From assembly GCA_000963575.1 (NCBI GenBank), contig CP011077.1:4216001-4280000 (forward strand): a DNA stretch of 64,000 bases, in the 5' to 3' direction. The position numbers and the translations under genes are program-made. Positions 51,627 to 59,718 of this stretch are shown in pieces (position 1 is the first letter of the stretch; every line of letters starts with the position of its first letter). The notes below the pieces were generated by a model. The model was given only the letters and a program-made list of their open reading frames with translations, did not search any database and had not been told where the DNA came from. This stretch comes from Klebsiella michiganensis (GTDB taxonomy: Bacteria > Pseudomonadota > Gammaproteobacteria > Enterobacterales > Enterobacteriaceae).

Positions 51627-52756
51627 TATTCACCTCCCTCTAAGAGCTTCTGGATTATTGAGTAAATAACTATGCATTCTTTCTTCCCTGACTTTAAAGT
51701 CAATGCATAATCTGGACAAAGTGCATCAATTTTGTACATGGTTTCAGTTAGATATAATTTCAAATCCGAGTGAGCACTCGCCTCATCGTAAAGGCTAATT
51801 GCATATTCTAGATATACAGTCGAAGGATTTTTTTTGTTTTGGTTAAGGTCGATGCAAACTTGTGAGAACATGGCTTGCAGGATAATGAGCTGAAGCGATG
51901 TTTTGCCAAGATCATTGAATAGGGGACTAGCTTTGTCCCAATCAGGCTTTAAACTATTACTTGCATTCAAGGAATCAAGCACACCATTCAATGCTTCTGA
52001 TGAGAAACCCTTTCGTGAGATAAGTTCAGGAAAATTAATAATATCTGCGGATTTTACCTTGGATTTTTCTCGACACGCCTGTTCAAGCAAAGAAGCTAAT
52101 GCATTAACACTCAGGCTAATGCTATCGCCAAACTTCTTGCTAAGGAAATCGCATAGTTTACCTTTTAGATGTGTAATGTGGTCATCTAGGCTTAATGAGG
52201 ATTGAACGAAACGCATAACAGAAAGATCGATACTGGAGTCATCAAGCTTTACTTGATCTTTGATTGCTTTCTTAAAGCTCGTCTGATACTCCACTTTGAC
52301 TTCATTTGCACCAAAACAAGACTTACCACCGTTTTCCTCACATAGATTGAAAGAAGCATTAGTAACAAAAAGGAGCTTGGGTGAATATTCGGCGAAATTC
52401 TTTTGATGAATAAATAACTTACCGATGATAGATATGGGGTTCTTCTTGGTGCTATTACTAAGAGTGGATGCAGTCCAGTGTTTCTCTCTTGTTTTTACTT
52501 GAGCAAATGTGAGTTGTGTTGGAGAAACTTCGTCATCAAGAATAAGAACATCATCATGATATTCGAAGATAAACACATAGTTCTTTTCATCTAGTTCATA
52601 TTCCAGCATTTGAGATAAAGCCCAGCAAGTTTGATAGTCAAACCCACGTTGAGCAATCTCACCGCCTCTTTCAGACTGCGGAATACTAACTAATGTTTCA
52701 GCTAACCCCATATACTCCCTTATGTTTAGTTCAATGGACTCGCGTAACAACATCAT
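51626..52756 (-). CDS. Cap4-type (DUF4297) nuclease, Lamassu LmuA-like
   Basis: The 376-aa protein has an N-terminal DUF4297 dsDNA-nuclease domain: SERGGEIAQRGFDYQTCWAL (about 28-47), then FIFEYHDDVLILD and LTFAQVKTRE (Gln86, Lys88), a PD-(D/E)xK-like E...D...QxK site. The rest is helical and may contact the SMC subunit. A nuclease plus SMC pair is the Lamassu/DdmABC type of anti-phage and anti-plasmid defence, in which activated LmuA cuts DNA and kills or cures the cell. The start is uncertain: ATG 52756 and 52753 lie close to GGA; ATG 52711 is also possible. It has its own promoter region, and the pair is flanked by a gene-fragment region. Confidence 0.78.
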   Translation of the reverse strand: MMLLRESIELNIREYMGLAETLVSIPQSERGGEIAQRGFDYQTCWALSQMLEYELDEKNYVFIFEYHDDVLILDDEVSPTQLTFAQVKTREKHWTASTLSNSTKKNPISIIGKLFIHQKNFAEYSPKLLFVTNASFNLCEENGGKSCFGANEVKVEYQTSFKKAIKDQVKLDDSSIDLSVMRFVQSSLSLDDHITHLKGKLCDFLSKKFGDSISLSVNALASLLEQACREKSKVKSADIINFPELISRKGFSSEALNGVLDSLNASNSLKPDWDKASPLFNDLGKTSLQLIILQAMFSQVCIDLNQNKKNPSTVYLEYAISLYDEASAHSDLKLYLTETMYKIDALCPDYALTLKSGKKECIVIYSIIQKLLEGGE

Positions 52757-52878
52757 TAATCCGATTGAATACAAATAGTAGCATTAGCACGAACTATTGG
52801 GTAACACATTCTGAAAGTTAAAAATATGTGAGTTGCAACATCGAAACAGGGAAGCTAAGTAAGCGACTTTGTCTCTAG

Positions 52879-53112
52879 CGAAGTCATAGCTCTATTCGTT
52901 CAGAGGAGGACCAAGAGTCTTTGAAGTACGTGCTGGCGGCGCTCGCCAAGCGTTTTGGAGGCGATGAACATGGTGAAGACTATGAGAAGGTGCGATCGGT
53001 TGCCTTCACACGTTTCTACGGCGAGGACGACGAAGATGGTCTTGTTAGTCTGCAGCGTTTCGCAGTTGGGTTAGTCCAGAGCTTGATGGCTGAGATTGTG
53101 ACCTGCTCCTAG
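52879..53112 (+). pseudogene. Gene fragment, origin unknown
   Basis: An open frame without a proper start codon encodes about 77 residues (SLKYVLAALAKRFGGDEHGE, TRFYGEDDEDGLVSLQRFAV) and ends at 53112. It looks like a C-terminal part of a larger protein with an acidic stretch. A TTG at 52921 could serve as a start, without a good ribosome site in front. It is higher in G+C than the Lamassu genes beside it. I take it as a remnant, of unknown family. Confidence 0.35.
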
Positions 53113-53170
53113 ATGATTAATACGCCACTATGCTGGTAATGTCAGCAGATCGCTCATAAGGGACAACCAT

Positions 53171-53203
53171 ACTCAAATCTCCCACATTGCAGGAGATTTG
53201 AGT
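53171..53203 (+). promoter_or_regulatory. Perfect 12-bp inverted repeat covering the ribosome site of a recombinase gene
   Basis: ACTCAAATCTCC (53171-53182) and GGAGATTTGAGT (53192-53203) are exact reverse complements with a 9-base loop. The second arm holds the GGAG Shine-Dalgarno sequence and ends right at ATG 53204. In the message the hairpin would hide the ribosome site, and in DNA it could be a recombinase-binding palindrome. Confidence 0.7.
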
Positions 53204-53806
53204 ATGAACACGTCACCGTGGAACAAAGACCGTATCATAGGCCAAAAAAGGCCACTTCAGATATCTCATATCTGGGGTATCCGAATCCGACTTGAACTGG
53301 AAGGTAAAACGCGCGATTTAGCTCTGTTCAATATGGCACTGGACAGTAAGCTTCGAGGCTGTGATCTGGTCAAACTCAAAGTATCTGATGTTGCATATGG
53401 TAGCTCTGTTTCGAGCAGAGCAACGGTATTGCAACAGAAAACCGGTAGCCCTGTGCAATTTGAGATAACCAAAGGGACAAGAGAAGCTGTTGCTGCATTG
53501 ATAAAGCTTGGCAATTTGCACAGTAAAGACTTCTTGTTTCGGTCTCGGATCGGAACTAACCAGCATATTTCAACCCGGCAATACAACCGAATCTTTCATG
53601 GGTGGGTAGCAAAGCTTGGTCTCGAAGAGACGCTTTACAGCACACATTCCATGAGAAGAACAAAACCTTACCTGATCTACAAGAAAACCAAGAATCTCCG
53701 GGTGATCCAACTTCTGTTGGGTCATAAGAAACTGGAAAGCACAGTCCGTTATCTGGGCATTGAAGTCGATGATGCGTTAGAGATTTCTGAATCGATTGAA
53801 GTCTAA
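53204..53806 (+). CDS. Small tyrosine recombinase/integrase
   Basis: The 200-aa protein is a tyrosine recombinase reduced to the catalytic domain: Arg in DSKLRGCDLVKLKVSD, H-x-x-R in YSTHSMRRTK, His in LLGHKKLESTVRYLG with the nucleophilic Tyr in VRYLG. An arm-binding N-terminal domain is missing, as in XerC-less mini-integrases found scattered on plasmids and islands. I use ATG 53204 (AGGAG eight bases upstream), which is right behind a perfect 12-bp inverted repeat; a TTG at 53198 would leave no spacing. Whether it is active is unknown. Confidence 0.82.
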   Translation: MNTSPWNKDRIIGQKRPLQISHIWGIRIRLELEGKTRDLALFNMALDSKLRGCDLVKLKVSDVAYGSSVSSRATVLQQKTGSPVQFEITKGTREAVAALIKLGNLHSKDFLFRSRIGTNQHISTRQYNRIFHGWVAKLGLEETLYSTHSMRRTKPYLIYKKTKNLRVIQLLLGHKKLESTVRYLGIEVDDALEISESIEV

Positions 53807-53831
53807 GGTTATCAGGGCTGCAACAGCAGCC

Positions 53832-53847
53832 CTGTGCCAGAAGCGGA
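53832..53847. repeat. Seam repeat, copy B
   Basis: CTGTGCCAGAAGCGGA, exact copy of 47413-47428, lying 25 bp beyond the stop of the small recombinase. Confidence 0.5.
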
Positions 53848-53978
53848 CTTTTTAAAAATATTGCGTGCCCAACAATTGGGCGCAGGTCACATCAAGTACC
53901 CTCAGAATTATAGAGAATACCTGAAATTTTTGTAGAGCGAGGTTTGTTACCCTGCCCGACCAGCGACATGTGGTTAGT

Positions 53979-54902
53979 TTAGTGATCAGAAATGTCGAGC
54001 GTTTGGTCGTTCATTGACGCGGGATCTTCCAACGGTTCCACATGAGTGGTGATATGGATAAAAGGCAGTGCGGTGCGGATATCATTCTCTATACGCTCGG
54101 CCCAGTCGTGCCCATATTGAACAGTCCATCGCCCAGGAACTAGGATGTGCATTGTCATAAACGCCCGCCCGCCAGCCTGGCGTGTACGTAGTGCATGGAA
54201 ATCAAGCCCCTGTTCACGATATCCTGCCAGCAGTGACTCGATTTTTTTGAGTTCTTCCGTGGGTAGCGATACGTCCATCAGACCTGCAGCTGAACGACTC
54301 ATAAGCTGATAACCAGTCCAAACGATGTTGGCTGCGACCAGCAATGCAACGATCGGATCGACCCAAAACCAGCCGGTCAGATAAACCAGTCCGACACCAA
54401 AAATGACACCGACCGACGTCCAGACATCGGTCAGCAGGTGATGAGCATCTGCCTCAAGAGTGATAGAGTTGTGCTGCCTGCCAGCCCTTAACAAAATGCG
54501 AGCCGTCACAAAATTAAGGATTGATGCGACTGTTGAAACCAGTAATCCGAGACCAATCTCCTCAAGCGGCTGTGGAGTTAACATCCGCTCAACTGCGGTA
54601 TAGGCGATACTGGCTGCCGCCAATAGGATCAGAAATCCTTCGAAAGCACTCGAGAAATATTCGGCTTTGCCGTGCCCATATGCATGGTTCTCATCGGCCG
54701 GAAGCGCAGCCAAGGTCAGCATCCAGAGCGCCATTAGGGCTCCTGCGAGGTTAACTACGGATTCGATGGCATCAGATAGCAGACCGACCGAACCGGTCAT
54801 TTTCCACGCCACACCTTTGAGTCCGATAGTGGCAATAGCCGTGGCAATGGAAAGCCAAGCGTAGTGCGTCAGCGGACGAGGTAACCCTTTTGTTTTAGTC
54901 AT
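53979..54902 (-). CDS. Cation diffusion facilitator family metal exporter
   Basis: The 307-aa protein is a CDF transporter with six helices. Metal-site residues are in helix 2 (SVGLLSDAIESVVN, with the aspartate) and helix 5 (LEADAHHLLTDVWTSV, H-x-x-x-D), and the C-terminal cytoplasmic domain ends VEPLED. CDF proteins exchange Zn, Fe, Mn, Co or Ni for protons; the D-x-x-x-x/H-x-x-x-D combination does not define the metal, and I do not assign FieF. It is single, with an AT-rich leader. It may belong with the metal-resistance genes further on. Confidence 0.88.
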   Translation of the reverse strand: MTKTKGLPRPLTHYAWLSIATAIATIGLKGVAWKMTGSVGLLSDAIESVVNLAGALMALWMLTLAALPADENHAYGHGKAEYFSSAFEGFLILLAAASIAYTAVERMLTPQPLEEIGLGLLVSTVASILNFVTARILLRAGRQHNSITLEADAHHLLTDVWTSVGVIFGVGLVYLTGWFWVDPIVALLVAANIVWTGYQLMSRSAAGLMDVSLPTEELKKIESLLAGYREQGLDFHALRTRQAGGRAFMTMHILVPGRWTVQYGHDWAERIENDIRTALPFIHITTHVEPLEDPASMNDQTLDISDH

Positions 54903-55101
54903 TATTAACTTCCTAAAATAGGACGACTAACTCACATTTCTATCCATGATAGATAATTAAACAATCATTTCGCCATGAATATTTTTTCGTTTTTATTAAA
55001 TTTAATTAAAAAGTCTCTGCAAGTGCTGTTTCATCTTCTAGTAAACTAAATTTTATTTTTAGGGTTTTCTTCAACTTGAAGTAATATTATCTCACAACAG
55101 A

Positions 55102-55674
55102 TTAGTCACTTAGGTTAACTGAGCGGCTTTTATATTTTTCAATTAAAATATGCAAAACTCCCATTGCACCATGTGCATAAAAATAGACCTCAATGAAAGT
55201 AGTAAAGAACTTATGCCAGTGGATTACTGTTTCAGCCAGATTTGACTGCATGGTATTCAACAAGAACCATAGGCCACCTGAAAGTGCTACAATTAGCAAT
55301 GCTAGAACTCCAAATCCTTGGATTGTACTGGCAATACCTCCCGAATGTGCATCGGGCAGTCGGAAACTAGTCAACGTTTTTATATCTTGCTTAATACCAC
55401 TAAAGTCAAGCCCTACCCATGAAAAATAATAAGTAAAACCTCTTTGAGTAAGCATCCAACTTAACATAATAAAACCACAAATAATCAGTCCTAACCCTGA
55501 AATAATGTGCATCCAGGTTATAACTCCTTCAAGACTATGTTCACCAATTGCTTCGGTCTCTGTCAGATTAGAGTTAATAATTTGTGATAATATTAGAAAT
55601 GCCACAATGATGTGAAGAATACGAAAAAAAGGAGCGTAATCATGGGGTAATAGATTCCAGAGTCGCAATTTCAT
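55102..55674 (-). CDS. Cytochrome b561-type membrane cytochrome
   Basis: The 190-aa protein has four transmembrane helices with histidines in place for two haems: RILHIIVAFLIL (helix 1), VITWMHIISGLGLI (helix 2), and WHKFFTTFIEVYFYAHGAMG with VLHILIEK (helices 3-4). This is a cytochrome b561/Ni-Fe-hydrogenase-type b domain that passes electrons between quinol and a partner. ATG 55674 has AAGGA seven bases upstream; the frame opens at 55713. The electron partner is not nearby; the single low-G+C gene lies near cytochrome-related remnants. Confidence 0.78.
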   Translation of the reverse strand: MKLRLWNLLPHDYAPFFRILHIIVAFLILSQIINSNLTETEAIGEHSLEGVITWMHIISGLGLIICGFIMLSWMLTQRGFTYYFSWVGLDFSGIKQDIKTLTSFRLPDAHSGGIASTIQGFGVLALLIVALSGGLWFLLNTMQSNLAETVIHWHKFFTTFIEVYFYAHGAMGVLHILIEKYKSRSVNLSD

Positions 55675-56188
55675 TAATGAGTCCTTAGTAAATTTATCGA
55701 TGATCTTAATCATACAAAAGAATTATTAGGATAACCTTAATTCTTAAAATTGCAGCAGGCATTAGTTCACCTCTGATATGGCCACTTGCGAAATGGGAAT
55801 GGTAACTGTTATTACTATGTGTTTACTTGCTGTTCTTGTTACGCAGCCCCTTAAACACATTACTTTCAAATATGATTTCCTGCTGGGTTTAAATATGTGT
55901 CTTTCTATAGTGCGGCAACCTATTTTTACACCAACTCATGAATTAAATAAGAATCATAAATTAAATGAGAGGTTTAATTCTCTTGCTTAACGCGATGATA
56001 TTAAATGGAAATTTTAATTTTTGTAATTTATTAAACAGTTAGAATGAGACATGGTAAATACGATCTTCCTTTAGATAATTCTGATAGCACTTTTTCTACT
56101 GGGCAGTCTGCAATGTCCGCTTCTCGCTCACAACGGACCTTCAGCTCAGTTAGTTCTAACCGCTTCGTGCTGTGAGTTCAACGGGTCT
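55675..56188. other. 514-bp AT-rich spacer with a seam repeat
   Basis: No convincing gene is seen. A short plus-strand frame at 55778-55990 has an unlikely composition and no ribosome site, so it is not called. A seam-repeat copy lies at 56115-56138. The start of a DHFR-like remnant follows at 56189. Confidence 0.5.
56115..56138. repeat. Seam repeat, copy C
   Basis: GTCCGCTTCTCGCTCACAAC and GGAC form an imperfect palindrome (GTCCG...CGGAC). It matches 49780-49806 closely and the CTGTGCCAGAAGCGGA copies in reverse complement over TCCGCTTCT. Confidence 0.45.
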
Positions 56189-56341
56189 ATGCAACCTGAA
56201 TACGGGGCACTTGATGGTTATATCGCCCGGCAGGATGACGATATCGACTGGCCGCTGAAGCGCGATAATCCGACAGAAGATCATGGCTATGCAGCATTCA
56301 TTTCGGAGAAAATTACTGGAGGTCGCTCTGATGGCTATTAA
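56189..56341 (+). pseudogene. Remnant of a dihydrofolate-reductase-like (RibD C-terminal) gene
   Basis: The 50-residue frame reads MQPEYGALDGYIARQDDDID, then WPLKRDNPTEDHGYAAFIS, clearly the first strand and helix of YyaP-type DHFR-fold proteins (S/ALDGYIARPDG-xIDW...EDYGY). It stops at 56341, long before the cofactor region. Its end overlaps the cytochrome remnant in another frame, so the DNA is a join of two broken genes. Confidence 0.5.
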
Positions 56342-56555
56342 CGGTAAGAGCTGGATTTTTCTGGGGCTCACTATTTCTCCTTTTGCTACGCCCGACCCTT
56401 TGGTGAAGTCAGTACTGAAAAATATTCACGAAACACTGGGTAATGCCGGATATTTCTTCATTGCTTTCCATGCGGCAGCGGCGTTGCTTCATCACTATGT
56501 CCAGAAGGACAACACACTATGTAGAATGCTTCCTGATCACAACAAGCCGATTTAA
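56331..56555 (+). pseudogene. Remnant of a cytochrome b561 (cybB-like) gene, C-terminal part
   Basis: The frame encodes 74 residues: MAINGKSWIFLGLTISPFAT and IHETLGNAGYFFIAFHAAAALLHHYVQKDNTL in two overlapping helices (readable as IHETLGNAGYFFIAFHAA and ALLHHYVQKDNTL). That is the C-terminal haem-binding half of CybB, with two of the four helices, the expected histidines, and the R-M-L-P end. GGAGG lies eight bases before ATG 56331, so it could still be made as a short membrane peptide; it cannot be a full cytochrome. Classed as a pseudogene. Confidence 0.55.
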
Positions 56556-56787
56556 TTTGTGTTTCTGCCGGGGGAGCGTCTTCCCGGCAGCAATATTGCT
56601 GCCCTCAACGCTTCGTTATATCCCCTGTAGCCCTGGTTCATGTCAGACAGAATGCCTGCAGCTCAGTACTGTATATTCTTTATCACATTGCTGACTTTCA
56701 CCTGCACAAGGTAATTCAACCTAGATGAGTCTGAGGTTGCCACGGGATAGATGAAAACGCATGGCATGGCAGGAACAAGAATCAACG

Positions 56788-57585
56788 TTACTTTTTGTCC
56801 TGGTAAACCACTGTGATGTTGTCTGGTTTTCTTAACGTCGGGGCCGTAGCAGGGTCAATCAGGTACACAGGTACTATCACGGCATTTTTCCCACTAAACA
56901 GAATTGGCACCCAGCAATGAACACGTGGGTCTCCTGTCGTCTCCGGGATACCACTTGTACCGTATGACATAAGATCAACCACATTAATAAAAAGCGCCTT
57001 ACCTATATCAAAGAAAAACTCGTTAAAAACCACATCTTTTGCCAGCAAAATTACAGCATCACCTGCTGCCAGTTTTATTGGGGATGAAGAGTGTCCAGAG
57101 GTTTCAACATCAGCAAAAATAATCCTTTCGGTATAGATAAAACAGGCATAGCGGGCATCCTGTTCTGATCTTTCCAGGAGCGACTGACAGAACTCTTTGA
57201 TATGTCGATTTTCGACCCTGCCAACTGCATTATCCCGACGGAGGTGTCGCTTATGTTCGCGAACATGCACCTTGCCATTGACGCTGTCAAAGTCGTACCC
57301 TTTTCCAACCTGAAGCTTACTCTCCCAGATCTCCATACAATACTTTTCAGCAGCTACAACATTTCTTCGGCGAGGCAAATCCTGCTGGTAGACACCAGAC
57401 AGTAGCCGGGCCTTAAGTTCGTCCGCAAGCTGATAATAGCGATTAATATCTTTCAGTACCGGAACGGTGGCATCCAGCAATGTGGAAATAACCTGCGATC
57501 GTGAGATCTTCTGTTTTTTGCTGTATTCATCCACAACACGCAGAGTCTCAGAATTGGTTACATTGAAAGTGATTCGTTCTGACAT
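56788..57585 (-). CDS. Ribbon-helix-helix-type island protein, function unknown
   Basis: The 265-aa protein begins MSERITFNVTNSETLRVVDE, followed by YSKKQKISRSQVISTLLDA, a ribbon-helix-helix DNA-binding domain (about residues 3-45). The remaining 200 residues, with many aromatic and beta-type stretches (YACFIYTERIIFADVETSGH, AVILLAKDVVFNEFFFDIG), are not recognised. RHH proteins fused to a larger sensor or enzymatic domain can act as autoregulated toxins, repressors or plasmid-partition proteins. ATG 57585 has AGGTG six to seven bases upstream. It lies upstream of, and divergent from, the YagK/YfjJ-domain gene. Confidence 0.6.
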   Translation of the reverse strand: MSERITFNVTNSETLRVVDEYSKKQKISRSQVISTLLDATVPVLKDINRYYQLADELKARLLSGVYQQDLPRRRNVVAAEKYCMEIWESKLQVGKGYDFDSVNGKVHVREHKRHLRRDNAVGRVENRHIKEFCQSLLERSEQDARYACFIYTERIIFADVETSGHSSSPIKLAAGDAVILLAKDVVFNEFFFDIGKALFINVVDLMSYGTSGIPETTGDPRVHCWVPILFSGKNAVIVPVYLIDPATAPTLRKPDNITVVYQDKK

Positions 57586-57963
57586 GCCAATCACCTATTA
57601 AGCATTTTAGAAAAAGTGCATAACAATTAACCTTAAACACCTTTATTATCAACAAGTTTATTCTATTGCTCTTTCTCTTTAGTTATCAATTCATAGTAAC
57701 ATGCTCTCACGTAAAAATACTGAATATGATGCTGTCAGGACAGCCTGGATACCAGGAGCGAACATTTGGGTTTTTAGTATAATTAAGGTCTTCATGTTTT
57801 AAGAACTTCCTCTTCATATCCCCTTCCCCAGTGATCCGCTTACCCCGTCTGTATATCTTCTGTCCCCACAGTACTGCTCAGTAAACAGAAATACTGTGAC
57901 TTTCCTGCATAAAAATTACATATCACCACCTTCCTTTGTACACACACTACAGAGGATTAAATC
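57586..57963. other. 378-bp divergent spacer of the RHH and YagK/YfjJ-domain genes
   Basis: No gene is evident. AT-rich, with runs such as CTCTTTCTCTTT. It must carry the promoters for both neighbours and, if the RHH protein is a repressor, its operator. TACAGAGGATTAAATC precedes the YagK/YfjJ-domain start. Nothing else was recognised. Confidence 0.45.
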
Positions 57964-58545
57964 ATGGACTTTCCCTGGCCCTGGAATCGCAAATACACAA
58001 TGAACTGGTTCCTGTTGTCGTTACTGAACCACCATCTTGATCAGCTACTGGAACGTTACTCCCGCCTTCAGCCCCTCAGACTCGATGTGTTCTATCAGAA
58101 TGACACATGGCGTTATAACCATCACGGATGGTACGAGACAGAAAGGGAGGTACGCCAGTTAACAGAACATCTGATGTTAGAGAGCAACATCGTGGGCCAC
58201 TTCTGGGTACTGGAGTGTACTTCCCGACACAAATGCCATGCCCATATCGTGATGTATCTTGATGGTCACCATAACCAGGCCACCTTTCCGGTGGCTGAAC
58301 AGGCGGGGGCTGCCTGGCAGAAGATTACACAGGGTGAGGGGTACCACAATCGCTGTGATCCCAAGAAGTGCTACGAAGCCGATATCACCCGCCCCGTCAA
58401 TTACGATGATGCTGCAGCCATCGACAACCTGCGCTACATCATCAGCTATCTCGCCAAGGAGAAATCAAAATACGGGCAGACTTACTACGGGGCCAACGAG
58501 GTACCACCCGCGAGTGGACTGGGCAGACCGCGAGGGCTTCGATAA
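57964..58545 (+). CDS. YagK/YfjJ-domain protein (inovirus Gp2-like)
   Basis: The 193-aa protein (NWFLLSLLNHHLDQLLERYS, RLDVFYQNDTWRYNHHGWYE, FWVLECTSRHKCHAHIVMYL) belongs to the YagK/YfjJ C-terminal family, related to the inovirus Gp2 replication-initiator group. The H-x-H segment CHAHIVMYLDG looks like the HUH metal-binding motif of rolling-circle initiators, and the tyrosine in LRYIISYLAKE lies where the nucleophile would be expected. GAGGATTAAATC lies before the ATG. It would start DNA replication of a satellite element; that is inferred. AlpA follows 103 bp later. Confidence 0.8.
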   Translation: MDFPWPWNRKYTMNWFLLSLLNHHLDQLLERYSRLQPLRLDVFYQNDTWRYNHHGWYETEREVRQLTEHLMLESNIVGHFWVLECTSRHKCHAHIVMYLDGHHNQATFPVAEQAGAAWQKITQGEGYHNRCDPKKCYEADITRPVNYDDAAAIDNLRYIISYLAKEKSKYGQTYYGANEVPPASGLGRPRGLR

Positions 58546-58648
58546 AACGACGCACTTTTTTACGTCAGTTCCGGTTGTTATGCCGGAGAAGGGTACAGTG
58601 ATTCATCACACGACTCCGGTACTTACTTAGCTACCGGAGAATCTCACC

Positions 58649-58855
58649 ATGGCAATTAAACCTTCCCTGCTTGAAGATCAGTTCGTTGATATGACTTTCA
58701 TCACCCGCCTGCTGGGGGTCAGTGATAAGTGGATTTACCGACTCATCAAAGATGGCATATTTCCAAAACCCATCAAACTGGGGCGAAGTTCACGATGGCT
58801 ACAGAGTGAAGTGGAAGCCTGGCTACAGGCGAGAATCCACGAATCACGCAGCTAA
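58649..58855 (+). CDS. alpA: AlpA family phage regulatory protein
   Basis: The 68-aa protein (FVDMTFITRLLGVSDKWIYR, PIKLGRSSRWLQSEVEAWLQ) is AlpA, a small MerR-like helix-turn-helix activator. In CP4-57 AlpA activates the excisionase and so island excision. A perfect 8-bp inverted repeat, CTCCGGTA (58614-58621) and TACCGGAG (58632-58639), covers the GGAG ribosome site nine bases before the ATG and may limit translation. The nearest integrase of CP4 type is not in this window. Confidence 0.88.
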   Translation: MAIKPSLLEDQFVDMTFITRLLGVSDKWIYRLIKDGIFPKPIKLGRSSRWLQSEVEAWLQARIHESRS

Positions 58856-58957
58856 ATACCTCTCCTTACATATCACTTTCCTGACAGGCAAACTCTTTAT
58901 CCTCTCATAGCGGAGGTTTGCGGCTGCCTGTCATTCAGTATCCAGGGATAATCCACC

Positions 58958-59533
58958 ATGAAAGAGACAAAGACGCGATATAACAGTTTGCTGGTCAGCT
59001 ATCAACGTTGGCTAAACGGGTTCACAAAACTGGCCATCATAAATGGCATGTGTCATCCCAATATTCAGGCCAGCCACCATCTGATGGTGGGCAGTCTGTA
59101 CTTTCCCGGCGCAGGGCAGATGACTGCAGTGGTACCACAGTGCCTTTACCGACTGATTTACGGAAGTCAGCATCCAGAGCCAGTGTCGGTATTGACTGAT
59201 ATGCAAATCAGCCTTGAGACAAGGCAAAAAACTTTACTGCACCACCCAATGTTGGAAGGGATATTACTGAGTGAATGTATCCGCCTCAAACAACGCCCAC
59301 TGGCAAATAGGCTGATTAGCCTGTTACACCAATTCAGTTCACCGGAGCATCGCCACAAACTGGTCTGGCTATGTTGGTACGATTTGATGATGGGTGCGAC
59401 GCTGGAAGACTGGTTGGATAACCTGAAACGTAAGGCACCTGAAGATCTAGGCTTGTGGCTGGTTGGACGGCAGGAGGAAAACATATCCCTCACGCAAATG
59501 ATGGATGAATATCTGCTATTTACCGGCCACTAA
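58958..59533 (+). CDS. Hypothetical island protein
   Basis: I do not recognise the 191-aa protein. It has a mixed alpha/beta first half (MKETKTRYNSLLVSYQRWLN, FPGAGQMTAVVPQCLYRLIY) and a helical second half (ISLLHQFSSPEHRHKLVWLC, DWLDNLKRKAPEDLGLWLVG). It lies 102 bp after alpA on the same strand and is a probable satellite-island accessory gene. Two Trp-rich segments and no secretion signal suggest a cytoplasmic protein. Confidence 0.6.
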   Translation: MKETKTRYNSLLVSYQRWLNGFTKLAIINGMCHPNIQASHHLMVGSLYFPGAGQMTAVVPQCLYRLIYGSQHPEPVSVLTDMQISLETRQKTLLHHPMLEGILLSECIRLKQRPLANRLISLLHQFSSPEHRHKLVWLCWYDLMMGATLEDWLDNLKRKAPEDLGLWLVGRQEENISLTQMMDEYLLFTGH

Positions 59534-59665
59534 TATCAGTTCCGATCTGTGCCTAACCGTTTTACTCCTGGGAAAAAGAGCAGAGCTACTCCCCACTTTT
59601 TCTCAATGATGCTCCCCCTTTATCCAAAATGTTCAGGGGCAAGGCCCATTCACTATTGGTATTTA

Positions 59666-59692
59666 TTGGAAGATACGATATTATTCTATAAT
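59666..59692 (+). promoter_or_regulatory. Candidate sigma-70 promoter of the ars operon
   Basis: TATAAT at 59687-59692 is a perfect -10 box, 26 bp before the arsR ATG. The best -35 is TTGGAA at 59666-59671, with a short 15-bp spacer, so it is probably weak without the repressor-controlled geometry. ArsR would bind over or beside it; the imperfect TTCCGGAAATATAG region follows the -10. No palindrome was proved. Confidence 0.4.
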
Positions 59693-59718
59693 TCCGGAAA
59701 TATAGAAATGAGATATAA

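Noticed and set aside
55778..55990. 70-residue plus-strand frame
   Set aside because: No ribosome site, an unlikely amino acid mix, and location in an AT-rich spacer; not supported as a gene.
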